From assembly GCA_029263125.1 (NCBI GenBank), contig JAJCYD010000033.1, positions 124,001 to 188,000 of the forward strand: DNA of 64,000 nucleotides, in the 5' to 3' direction. The first letter of the stretch is position 1; every line of letters starts with the position of its first letter. Under the pieces are notes generated by a model. It saw only the letters and a list, made by a program, of their open reading frames with translations, searched no databases and was not told where the DNA came from. The translations under genes were made by a program, and so were the position numbers. This DNA comes from Solirubrobacteraceae bacterium (GTDB taxonomy: Bacteria > Actinomycetota > Thermoleophilia > Solirubrobacterales > Solirubrobacteraceae). Below, piece after piece: positions 34,090 to 42,315 of the stretch.

Positions 34090-34742
34090 GCGCGGCGGCG
34101 CTCGCGATACCCGCCGTCGAGCTCTACGGCCGCGGCCTGGAAGGACTCGAGCCGCTGCTGATCGCGCGCGCCGAGGGCGGTCGCGCTCGCGTGCTGCCGA
34201 TCGCGCGCTGGATGGGCGCCCTGACCGCGGCCGACGAGTCCGTCCTGCGGCGCGCCGTCGGCCCCGTGATCGATGTCGGCTGCGGGCCCGGACGCCATGT
34301 GCTCGCACTCGCCGGCAGGGGTGTCAGCGCGCTCGGCCTCGATTCCTCCCCGGCGGCTGTGCGGGTCGCGCGCTCGCGTGGCGCGGAGGCGATCGAGGGC
34401 TCGATCTTCGACGACGTGCATGGCGCTGGAACGTGGGCGAGCGCGCTGCTGCTGGACGGCAACATCGGCATCGGCGGCGATCCCGTGGCGCTGCTGGCGC
34501 GCATTGGCTCGCTGCTGGCCCCCGGCGGCCGCGTGCTCGTCGAGCTGGCCCGCCCGGGCGCGGCGACCGGGCCGCGCCGCATGCGCCTGGAGGTCGCCGC
34601 TGCCGCGAGCCCGTGGTTCGATTGGGCGACGGTCGCCGCCGCGGACATCGGGCCGGTCGCGGCAACGGCCGATCTCGTCGTGCACGAGCGCTGGTCAAAG
34701 CGCGGGCGCTGGTTCGCGTCGCTGGCCGTCAGCGCGCGCTGA
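34086..34742 (+). CDS. Class I SAM-dependent methyltransferase
   Basis: The ATG at 34086 overlaps the previous stop (218 residues); an ATG at 34077 would add three. Motif I is PVIDVGCGPGRHVLALAGRG and the acidic motif II LGLDSSPAAVRVA. It is the last gene of the GT2-DUF2064-methyltransferase operon, suggesting methylation of a glycolipid or glycan. It converges on the pdh E2 gene. Confidence 0.87.
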   Translation: MSAAALAIPAVELYGRGLEGLEPLLIARAEGGRARVLPIARWMGALTAADESVLRRAVGPVIDVGCGPGRHVLALAGRGVSALGLDSSPAAVRVARSRGAEAIEGSIFDDVHGAGTWASALLLDGNIGIGGDPVALLARIGSLLAPGGRVLVELARPGAATGPRRMRLEVAAAASPWFDWATVAAADIGPVAATADLVVHERWSKRGRWFASLAVSAR

Positions 34743-34757
34743 TCGGGCGCCGGGCTC

Positions 34758-36119
34758 TCAGAAAGCGAGCGCGAGCGGCTGCTCGAGCAGCTCGCGGATG
34801 CGGGCGAGGAACCGCGCGGCGTCGGCGCCGTAGAGGATGCGGTGATCGCAGGCGAGCGTGACCTCCATCGTGCTTCGCGCGACGAGCTCGCCGTCGCGGA
34901 CCACGGCGCGCTGGGCGAGCGCCCCGACGGCGAGGATCGCGGCCTGCGGCGGGTTGATGACCGCGGTGAAGTTCGTGACGCCGAACATGCCGAGGTTCGA
35001 CACCGTGAAGGTGCCGCCGCTGAGCTCGGGTGGCGTGACCGTGCCGGCGCGCACGCGCTCGGCCAGCGAGCGGCTGTCGCGGGCGATCTCGCGCAGGGTC
35101 TTGCGGTCGGCGTCGAAGATCGTCGGCACGACCAGGGCGTCGGGCGCGGCGACGGCGATGCCGACGTTGACGCGGCTGTGCAGCTCGAACTTCGCGTCGC
35201 GGTAGCTGGCGTTCGCGCGCGGGAACTCGCGCAGCGCGAGTGCGCAGGCGCGGACGACCATGTCGTTGTAGGACGGGACGGGATCATCGCCGCCGAGCTC
35301 CTTGAGCTCGGTCCGCAGGCGCACGCAGCGCTCCATGTCGATCTCGGTGGTGAGCGTGAACTCGGGCACCGTGGCCTTGGACTCGGCCATCCGCCGCGCG
35401 ATCACCTGCTGGACGCGCGTGAGCTCCACGAGCGTGACGTCGCCCTTGGCGGTGGCGGTCTCCGTCGGTGCGCGCGCCGGTGGCGCGGGGGCGTCGTCGG
35501 GCGCGACCTGGGGTGCCGGCTCGGCGGCCGGCTCGGGCGACCCGGGCGCTGCCGAGATCGGCGCCGTGCCGCTGCTCGCGGCCTGCTCGACATCGGACTT
35601 CACGACGCGTCCGCCGGGGCCGCTGCCGCTGACCTGATGCAGGTCGACGCCTTCCTCGTGGGCGATGCGGCGAGCCAGGGGCGAGGCCTTGACGCGTCCG
35701 CGGTCGCCGGTGGGTGCGGGCTGCGGCGTCTGGTCTGGCGGTGGCTGTGGCTTGGCGTCGGCGGCCCGGGCCGGGTGCGCCGGCGCGCTGTCCGCCGCCT
35801 GCTCGGCCTCGCCGGCGGGCTTCGGCGGGGGCGTCGAGTCGGCCGCGGGCTCCTCGGGTTCGGCTGCGCGCTGCTGGTCGCCGCCCGCGCCGTCGTCCAG
35901 CCGCGCGATCACCTCGCCGATGGGCAGGGTCTCGCCGGCGGCGACGACGATCGTCAGCACCCCGGCGGCGTCGGACTCGTAGGTCAGCGTCGCCTTGTCG
36001 GTCTCGATCTCGGCCAGCGGGTCGCCGCGGCTGACGCTGTCGCCGTCGGCCTTCAGCCACTTGAGGATCGTGCCCTCCTCCATCGAGTCCGACAGGCGCG
36101 GCATGACGATCTCAGGCAT
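34758..36119 (-). CDS. 2-oxoacid (probably pyruvate) dehydrogenase E2, set 2
   Basis: The product is 453 residues from ATG 36119, overlapping the E1beta stop; an apparent longer frame upstream is antisense-frame noise. One lipoyl domain holds the Lys in EIETDKATLTYESDAAG, followed by a long Ala/Pro linker, a binding domain (VKASPLARRIAHEEGVDLHQ) and the catalytic domain with LACDHRILYGADAARFL. The ETDKATLTYE sequence is pyruvate-dehydrogenase-like. Confidence 0.93.
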   Translation of the reverse strand: MPEIVMPRLSDSMEEGTILKWLKADGDSVSRGDPLAEIETDKATLTYESDAAGVLTIVVAAGETLPIGEVIARLDDGAGGDQQRAAEPEEPAADSTPPPKPAGEAEQAADSAPAHPARAADAKPQPPPDQTPQPAPTGDRGRVKASPLARRIAHEEGVDLHQVSGSGPGGRVVKSDVEQAASSGTAPISAAPGSPEPAAEPAPQVAPDDAPAPPARAPTETATAKGDVTLVELTRVQQVIARRMAESKATVPEFTLTTEIDMERCVRLRTELKELGGDDPVPSYNDMVVRACALALREFPRANASYRDAKFELHSRVNVGIAVAAPDALVVPTIFDADRKTLREIARDSRSLAERVRAGTVTPPELSGGTFTVSNLGMFGVTNFTAVINPPQAAILAVGALAQRAVVRDGELVARSTMEVTLACDHRILYGADAARFLARIRELLEQPLALAF

Positions 36120-37108
36120 CAGTAGCGGCTCTTGGTCGTGGCCAGCACCGCGTCGATCACCTGCGGCTCGTGCGGGAATGCGAGCTGCTCGAGCGGCTTG
36201 GAGTAGGGCATCGGCACGTCGGCGCCGGTGACGCGCTGGATCGGCGCGTCGAGGTCGTCGAAGGCCTGCTCGGAGATCAGCGCCGCGAGGTTCGCCCCGA
36301 CGCCGCCGTGCGGCCAGCCCTCCTCGACGATGACGCAGCGGTTGGTCTTGCGCACCGATGCGAGGATCGTGTCGAGGTCCAGCGGGCGCAGCGTGCGCGG
36401 GTCGATGACCTCGGCCTCGATGCCGTGCTTCTCGCTCAGCGTCTCGGCCGCGCGCGCCGCCGTCAGCGCCATTCGCGAGATGCCGACGATCGTCACGTCC
36501 GAGCCTTCCCGACGGATCGCCGCCTCGCCGAAGCGCACCGTGAAGTCCTCGTCGTCGGGCACCTCGCCGCGCTGGCCGTAGAGGTACTCGTGCTCGATGA
36601 AGATGACCGGGTTGTCGTCGCGGATCGCGGACTTCAAGAGGCCCTTGGCGTCGGCGGCCGTCGTCGGCACCGCCACGAGCAGTCCGGGCACGTGCAGGAA
36701 CAGCGCCTCCCAGGAATGCGAGTGCGTCGGCCCGAGCTGGTGGCCGGCGCCTTGGGGCATGCGCACGACGAGCGGCACCTTGACCTGGCCGCCGAACATG
36801 TAGCGGATCGAGGCCGCGTGGTTGACGATCTGGTCCATCGCCAGCAGCGAGAAGTTGATCGTCATGAGCTCCACGACGGGGCGCAGGCCGGTCATGGCGG
36901 CGCCGACGCCCATGCCGACGATCGTGTTCTCGGAGATCGGCGTGTCGCGCACGCGCTTCTCGCCGAACTCCTCCATCAGGCCGGCGGTGACCTTGAAGGC
37001 GCCGTTGAAGACACCGATGTCCTCGCCCATGAGCATCACCGACTCGTCGCGTTGCAGCTCCTCGCGCAGGGCCGCGTTGAGCGCCTCCCGATAGCGCATG
37101 ACGGCCAT
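36119..37108 (-). CDS. Pyruvate-type dehydrogenase E1 beta, set 2
   Basis: The product is 329 residues. Conserved segments are ESVMLMGEDIGVFNGAFKVT, the region QGAGHQLGPTHSHSWEALF, and VTGADVPMPYSKPLEQLAFP. Start and stop overlap its neighbours by one or four bases. It works with the adjacent E1alpha in thiamine-diphosphate-dependent decarboxylation. Confidence 0.94.
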   Translation of the reverse strand: MAVMRYREALNAALREELQRDESVMLMGEDIGVFNGAFKVTAGLMEEFGEKRVRDTPISENTIVGMGVGAAMTGLRPVVELMTINFSLLAMDQIVNHAASIRYMFGGQVKVPLVVRMPQGAGHQLGPTHSHSWEALFLHVPGLLVAVPTTAADAKGLLKSAIRDDNPVIFIEHEYLYGQRGEVPDDEDFTVRFGEAAIRREGSDVTIVGISRMALTAARAAETLSEKHGIEAEVIDPRTLRPLDLDTILASVRKTNRCVIVEEGWPHGGVGANLAALISEQAFDDLDAPIQRVTGADVPMPYSKPLEQLAFPHEPQVIDAVLATTKSRY

Positions 37109-38277
37109 CAGTCGTCGCTCCGCTGGGCGTCGTCGGTGGGGGTGGGCGCGTCGGGATGGCCCATCGCGCGCTCGTACTCGGTGTGGCCGGGCAGGTTCTC
37201 GTCCATCCCGCGCTCGTCCTCGCCGCGGTGCGGCGTGGAGGTGCGCTCGTCGACGGAGTACCAGCCGCGGACCTGTTCGCCGAGGACGTAGATGTCGTCG
37301 TAGAGCTCGTTGGGCGCCGGGTGCGGCGAGGCGTCGGCGAAGGCCACCGCGGCATCGATGCGTTCGATCGTCTCGCGGTCAAGCGTCTCGCGCTCCTCGG
37401 CGGACATGATCGCGGCGTCGACGAGCTGGTCGCCGAAGACCGCCAGCGGGTCGCGCTTGCGCCACTCGTCGACCTGCTCCTTGGTGCGGTACTCCTCGGG
37501 GTCGGCCATCGAGTGGCCGCGGAAGCGGTAGGTGAGCGCCTCGACCAGCACGGGCTTTCGCTCCTCGCGCGCGACGCGCAGCGCCTCGGTCGTGACGTCG
37601 TAGGTGTCCTGCACGTCCATCCCGTCGCAGCGCATGCCGGGCACGCCGAAGCCCTCGCCCTTGCGCAGCAGGTCGGTCATGGCGGAGTGGCGCTCCAGCG
37701 CCGTGCCCATGCCGAACTGGTTGTTGGTGATCATGAAGACGACGGGCAGCGACCACAGCGCCGCGAGGTTCATCGTCTCGCCGAACGTGCCCTGGTTGGA
37801 CGCGCCGTCGCCGAACTGACACAGCGTCGCCTCGTCGAGGCCGTTGTAGTCCGAGGCCAATGCGAAGCCCGCAGCCAGCGGCAGGTTGCCGCCGACGATC
37901 CCGTAGCCGCCCATGAAGCGCTTGTCGAGGTCGAACATGTGCATCGAGCCGCCGCGTCCCTTGCAGAGGCCGTCGACGCGCCCGAAGAGCTCGGCCATGA
38001 CGTGGTTGGGGTCTGAGCCCCGCGCCAGCGTGTGCCCGTGCGAGCGGTAGGTGGAGATCAGGTAGTCCTGGTCGCGCAGCGCGCGCGTGGAGCCGACGAT
38101 CGTCGCCTCCTCGCCGATCGCCAGGTGCAGGAAGCCGCCGACCTTCGCCTTGGCGTACATCTCGCCCGCGCGCTCCTCGAAACGGCGGATCAGCGTCATC
38201 GTCGCCAGCCAGTCTCGCGCCACGTCCGGATCGGGGAGCGAGGCGCTGGGTGTCCGGGCTTCGGCGGGGTCGGCCAT
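37108..38277 (-). CDS. Pyruvate-type dehydrogenase E1 alpha, set 2
   Basis: The product is 389 residues from ATG 38277. The thiamine motif is GDGASNQGTFGETMNLAALW with MITNNQFGMGT, and YRFRGHSMADPEEYRTKEQV matches the PdhA phosphorylation loop. SHGHTLARG and GRGGSMHMFD are also typical. A C-terminal extension of about 40 acidic residues (EDERGMDENLPGHTEYERA) is atypical. It heads the second E1alpha-E1beta-E2 set. Confidence 0.94.
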   Translation of the reverse strand: MADPAEARTPSASLPDPDVARDWLATMTLIRRFEERAGEMYAKAKVGGFLHLAIGEEATIVGSTRALRDQDYLISTYRSHGHTLARGSDPNHVMAELFGRVDGLCKGRGGSMHMFDLDKRFMGGYGIVGGNLPLAAGFALASDYNGLDEATLCQFGDGASNQGTFGETMNLAALWSLPVVFMITNNQFGMGTALERHSAMTDLLRKGEGFGVPGMRCDGMDVQDTYDVTTEALRVAREERKPVLVEALTYRFRGHSMADPEEYRTKEQVDEWRKRDPLAVFGDQLVDAAIMSAEERETLDRETIERIDAAVAFADASPHPAPNELYDDIYVLGEQVRGWYSVDERTSTPHRGEDERGMDENLPGHTEYERAMGHPDAPTPTDDAQRSDD

Positions 38278-38373
38278 CTGGCGAGTCAGGCTACCGCGCG
38301 GGGGTTGGCGCTCCGTTCGACCAGCGGACAATCTCCGACCGGCCCGACCGGCCTCGCGTGCGGTGCTCGCGGC

Positions 38374-38604
38374 TCAGACCGCACACCAGCGGTCGACGAA
38401 GTCCTCGACGTCGAGCACCGAGAGATCCTCGCGCAGGCGCCGCGCTCGCCGGGCCGCTTCGGGGGCCGCGAGGTCCCAGAACAGGACCACTTCGCCGGAG
38501 GCGATGTCGACGACCTCGATGTGGTCGATGCGCGCCGGCGCGAGCGCCGCCGGCCGGCGGTTGGCGCGGGTGTAGTGCAGCCGGTAGTGGCGGTTGGCCT
38601 TCAT
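38374..38604 (-). CDS. Small hypothetical protein, 76 aa
   Basis: The frame begins MKANRHYRLHYTRANRRPAA and continues with HIEVVDIASGEVVLFWDL, ending DFVDRWCAV. It alternates beta strand and helix and looks like a real small domain. No family is recognised. It diverges from the amine oxidase gene and follows the pdh genes after a 96-bp gap. Confidence 0.65.
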   Translation of the reverse strand: MKANRHYRLHYTRANRRPAALAPARIDHIEVVDIASGEVVLFWDLAAPEAARRARRLREDLSVLDVEDFVDRWCAV

Positions 38605-38704
38605 GGCCGCCAACGTAGCTCGCCGCCGCACGCTGGGCTGCGGGTGCACGCGTTCTGGCATCGGTGGGTTGACAGCGCCGGCGTGTGCGCCGACGCTTGC
38701 GGCC

Positions 38705-40210
38705 GTGCGCGGCAGCGAGATCAACCGGCGCCAGTTCGTCGCCGGCGCAGCGGCCGTGGGCGCGGCGGCGCTCGCCGGCGTGGCGCCCGGCGAGACGTCG
38801 GCGGCGCGCTCTGAGCGCCGCCGCCGCGTGCGCCGCCGCGAGGATGTCGTGGTCGTGGGAGCGGGGCTCTCCGGGCTGGTCGCCGCCCGCGACATCGCGC
38901 GTGCGGGCCATTCGGTGGCGGTGATCGAGGCGCGCGACCGGGTTGGTGGCCGCATGCTGAGTCGCCCGATCCTCGGTGGCGACGTCGTCGACCTCGGCGC
39001 GGAGTTCATCGGTCCGACGCAGCACCACATCCGCGCGCTCGTCGACGAGCTGGGCATCGACACGTTCACGAGCGTCGTCAAGGGCCGCAACGTCTACGTC
39101 GCGCGCGGCTCGCGCACGACGTACGCCGACGACGGCCTGACCGGCCAGGCGCCGCCGGACCCGGCCGCGCTCGTCGACCTGCTGCTTGCGATCCCCGCCC
39201 TGAACTCGATGGCGCTGCAGGTCCCCGTCGATGCCCCGTGGGAGGCCAAGCGGGCGGCGGAGTGGGATTCGCAGTCGCTGGAGATGTGGCTGCGGCGAAA
39301 CACCACGGGTGCCAAGCCGTTCCTGCATCTGGCTGCGGCCGCGCTGCGCCCGATCTTCGGCGCCGAGCCGCACGAGATCTCCCTGCTGTTCGCCCTGTTC
39401 TTCATCGCGGCGTCCGGCGACGAGCACACCCCGGGCACGTTCGAGCGCAACTTCAGCACCCGCAACGGCGCCCAGCAGGACCGCGTCGATGGCGGCACTC
39501 AGGCGATCGCGTTGCAGCTCGCGCGCTACCTCGGGCGGCGTGTCGTGCGCCGCTCCCCGGTGCGGCGGATCGTCGTCTCCGGTGGCCATGCGGACGTGAT
39601 CTCCGATCGCTACGTCAACCGCGCCCGCCGGGTCATCGTCGCGCTGCCGCCCGTGCTGGCGGGCCGGATCGCCTATGAGCCGGGGCTGCCGGCGCTGCGC
39701 GACGAGCTCACCCGGCGGCTGCCCCAGGGCCGCCTCGTCAAGGTCCAGGCGATCTACGAGCGGCCGTTCTGGCGTGGGGACGGGCTCAACGGCGCGTCGG
39801 TGTCGGACGTCGGCCCCTGCAACGTGACCTTCGACAGCTCCCCGCGTTCCGGCACGCCGGGCGTGCTGCTGGGGTTCGTCGGCGGCGACGAGGCGCGCTG
39901 GTTCGCCGGCCGGGAGGCGAGTGAGCGCCGCCGCTCGGTGCTCGAGTGCCTCGCGCGCTCCTTCGGGCCGCAGGCGCTGTCGCCGATCGACTACGTCGAG
40001 ATGGACTGGTCGGCGGAGGCCTTCACAGGCGGCTGCCCCGTCGCCGTGGCGCCGCCCGGCGTCCTGACGACCTACGGCCCGGCGCTGCGCGAGCCCGTCG
40101 GCCCCATCCACTGGGCCGGGACCGAGACGTCGACCTACTGGAACGGCTACATGGACGGCGCCGTGCGCTCAGGCACGCGCGCGGCGCGGGAGGTGCTGGA
40201 GCGCCTGTAG
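38705..40210 (+). CDS. Flavin amine oxidase with Tat signal
   Basis: I chose GTG 38705 (501 residues), which starts just before a twin-arginine signal, INRRQFVAGAAAVGAAALAG. The FAD-binding motif VVVVGAGLSGLVAARDIARA and GGRMLSRPILGG follow, and the C-terminal flavin site reads WAGTETSTYWNGYMDGAVRS. Monoamine-oxidase-family enzymes oxidise amines to aldehydes with H2O2. It would be folded before export. The substrate is unknown. Confidence 0.9.
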   Translation: MRGSEINRRQFVAGAAAVGAAALAGVAPGETSAARSERRRRVRRREDVVVVGAGLSGLVAARDIARAGHSVAVIEARDRVGGRMLSRPILGGDVVDLGAEFIGPTQHHIRALVDELGIDTFTSVVKGRNVYVARGSRTTYADDGLTGQAPPDPAALVDLLLAIPALNSMALQVPVDAPWEAKRAAEWDSQSLEMWLRRNTTGAKPFLHLAAAALRPIFGAEPHEISLLFALFFIAASGDEHTPGTFERNFSTRNGAQQDRVDGGTQAIALQLARYLGRRVVRRSPVRRIVVSGGHADVISDRYVNRARRVIVALPPVLAGRIAYEPGLPALRDELTRRLPQGRLVKVQAIYERPFWRGDGLNGASVSDVGPCNVTFDSSPRSGTPGVLLGFVGGDEARWFAGREASERRRSVLECLARSFGPQALSPIDYVEMDWSAEAFTGGCPVAVAPPGVLTTYGPALREPVGPIHWAGTETSTYWNGYMDGAVRSGTRAAREVLERL

Positions 40211-40415
40211 GCCGGCGAGCACATTCGCCCGCGGCCTCGTCCCGGGCTCTGCCCCGGCTGTGCGCCCTGGCACTTCCGGCGCTGGCGCCACGATCCGGCC
40301 ATCGTCGTCCTGATCGAACACGATCAACGGATGCACCGGCTCGGACATGCCCGCAGCGTCCAGGCGCTCGGGCGAGCCGTTGTCGGCTCTGGACGAAACC
40401 CCTACGCTCGCGAGC

Positions 40416-41054
40416 ATGCTCCCGACCGAGCACCTGCTCGCCTTCGTGGTCCTCGCCGGCGTCCTGATCGCAGTGCCAGGGCCCAGCGTGCTGTTCGTCG
40501 TGACACGTTCGCTGACGCTCGGCCGGCGTGCCGGGCTGGCGACGGTCGCCGGCAATACGGCGGGCGTCTATGTCCAGGTCGTCTTCGTCGCCGTCGGGGT
40601 CGGCGCGATCGTGCAGGAATCGATCGCGGTCTTCACGGCGATCAAGCTCGCGGGGGCGCTTTATCTCGTCTATCTGGGTGTGCAGGCGTTTCGCAGGCGC
40701 CGTTGCCTGGCCGCAGTCCTGAACGTCCCGGTTGAGCAGCGGCTGGCGCGGCGGATCCTCGCCGACGCGTTCGTCGTTGGCGTCGCCAACCCCAAGGTCG
40801 TGGTCTTCTTCGTCGCCGTGCTGCCGCTGTTCGTCGACACCTCGGTCGGATCGGTCGCGCCGCAGATCCTGACGCTGGGGGTGGTCTTCTGCGTCATAGC
40901 GCTCGTCTTCGACAGCACATGGGCGTTGGCCGCGGCTGCCGCTCGCAACTGGCTCGTGCGCTCTCCCCGTCGTCTGGAGGCCATAGGCGGGACCGGCGGG
41001 CTGGTGATGATCGGCCTCGGCGCGGGTCTTGCCGTGTCCGGGCGCTCGGATTGA
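40416..41054 (+). CDS. LysE/RhtB-family exporter
   Basis: The product is 212 residues from ATG 40416. About six hydrophobic helices and the family start LLAFVVLAGVLIAVPGPSVL, then LTLGRRAGLATVAGNTAG, identify an amino-acid or small-metabolite exporter. ANPKVVVFFVAVLPLFVD is also typical. The gap before it (40211-40415) holds no gene I can support. Confidence 0.9.
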   Translation: MLPTEHLLAFVVLAGVLIAVPGPSVLFVVTRSLTLGRRAGLATVAGNTAGVYVQVVFVAVGVGAIVQESIAVFTAIKLAGALYLVYLGVQAFRRRRCLAAVLNVPVEQRLARRILADAFVVGVANPKVVVFFVAVLPLFVDTSVGSVAPQILTLGVVFCVIALVFDSTWALAAAAARNWLVRSPRRLEAIGGTGGLVMIGLGAGLAVSGRSD

Positions 41055-41087
41055 CCGGCGCCCGCTCGACGCGGTCAAGCCTCAGGC

Positions 41088-41681
41088 CTATCGCGGCTGA
41101 AATCCACCCAGCGAGCCGGCGGCCAGCAGGTCGCCGAACGCCCCGGCGACCGAGCGCGGGCCGCCCGAGTGACACTCGACCTTGGGATCCACCCTGCCGA
41201 CGGCCCGCAGCTGCAGCCAGACACGGGCGCCCTGCGGCTGCGTGCGCACCGTCGGGGCCGGACGCACGAGCAGGCCGGTGATCGTGTCGCTTCCCCTGGC
41301 TCGAATCACGCGCCACGCCGCGCTGCGGCGAGTCCCCTCGTCATGCACGTAGCGGCCGCTGGCGGGCAGCAGCCGGGTGACCCTCGAGGCGGCGGGTTCG
41401 TCGACGTCTGCGACGGCGCGCCCGGTGACGGTGATCTTGATCCTGCAGGAGCCGACAGGTCCGAAGCGGCGTGTGATGGCGCGGCGTTTGGCCTTCGCCG
41501 CCTTCCACGATCCGGGCACGATGTAGGAGGTCCGCAGGACGTAGGTGGTCGAGGGCGCGCCGGTGACGGGCCGCTCGGCGAAGCCGGAGATGCCGACGTA
41601 GCGGCGGTCGCCGTCGGCCGCGGTGGCGACACCGGCGAGGAGTGCGAGTGCGAGCAGGGTGCAGGCGATGGGAGTACGCAT
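41088..41681 (-). CDS. Secreted hypothetical protein, 197 aa
   Basis: A signal peptide is clear (IACTLLALALLAGVATAADG). The mature part is basic and beta-rich (TTYVLRTSYIVPGSWKAAKA, RIKITVTGRAVADVDEP) with two Cys (VGSCRIK and KVECHSGG) that may pair. No family is recognised. It converges with the LysE gene. Confidence 0.72.
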   Translation of the reverse strand: MRTPIACTLLALALLAGVATAADGDRRYVGISGFAERPVTGAPSTTYVLRTSYIVPGSWKAAKAKRRAITRRFGPVGSCRIKITVTGRAVADVDEPAASRVTRLLPASGRYVHDEGTRRSAAWRVIRARGSDTITGLLVRPAPTVRTQPQGARVWLQLRAVGRVDPKVECHSGGPRSVAGAFGDLLAAGSLGGFQPR

Positions 41682-41718
41682 GCGCCTGCAACGAGCCGGC
41701 GCGGCAAGAGGTTGCGCG

Positions 41719-42315
41719 TCACGCCGCGAGGGCGAGCGCCGCCTGGTCGAGTGCGTCGTCGCCGTGGAAGACCTCGCCTCCCGGGATCCACACCGCCGGC
41801 ACGTCGCGCACGCCCCGCCGAGCTGCCAGCGCGGTCACCTCGTCCAGCCGCTTCGCGATCGAGGTCAGGCCGGCACCCTTCGTCACCGCGTTCGGATGCA
41901 TCTCGCACGCCGCGGCCGCGATCAGGACGTTGTCAGGCACGCTGAGGTCGCGGCCACCGGCGAACGCCTGGCGAAACGCCGCCTGGGCGAACGGGACGGT
42001 GCGGCCGATCTGCTTGGCGTAGGTTGCGGCCCGCATCGCGAAGGCACTGTCGAACGGGAACGGGTCGGGCCAGCGCATGGGCTGCAGTCCCCGGCGCACG
42101 GCCACCCGTTCGATGCGCTCGAAGAACGCCTCGCGATCGGTCTCGCAGCGAAAGCCTTCCAGGGTGTCCGCGCCGGCCAGGCCGCTGGCGGACACCGGGA
42201 TCCACTCGGCGCTCACGGGCAGAACCTGCAACACGCGCTCCGCCGCCAGGTATGCCTCCGGGCTGAACAGATCGAAGTAGAACGCGGGCGCGTCAGCCGT
42301 GGATGATCCAGCCAT
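41719..42315 (-). CDS. DsbA-family protein of the hydroxychromene-carboxylate-isomerase type
   Basis: I chose ATG 42315 (198 residues), overlapping the lpd 3' end by 23 bp. The start PAFYFDLFSPEAYLAAERVL is the thioredoxin-like strand where DsbA has CxxC; here Ser-Pro replaces the Cys pair, as in kappa-class GST and 2-hydroxychromene-2-carboxylate isomerases. C-terminal RGVRDVPAVWIPGGEVFHGD is the cis-Pro region. The substrate is unknown. Confidence 0.82.
   Translation of the reverse strand: MAGSSTADAPAFYFDLFSPEAYLAAERVLQVLPVSAEWIPVSASGLAGADTLEGFRCETDREAFFERIERVAVRRGLQPMRWPDPFPFDSAFAMRAATYAKQIGRTVPFAQAAFRQAFAGGRDLSVPDNVLIAAAACEMHPNAVTKGAGLTSIAKRLDEVTALAARRGVRDVPAVWIPGGEVFHGDDALDQAALALAA

Noticed and set aside
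36120-37382. Upstream extension of the set 2 E2 frame
   Set aside because: It lies over E1beta and E1alpha in another frame; MPEIVMPRLSDSM at 36119 is the true N-terminus.
40169-40348. Possible 59-aa - strand protein beginning MSEPVHPLIVFDQDD
   Set aside because: The first part looks plausible, but the rest is Pro/Arg-rich, it overlaps the amine oxidase end, and there is no supporting motif.
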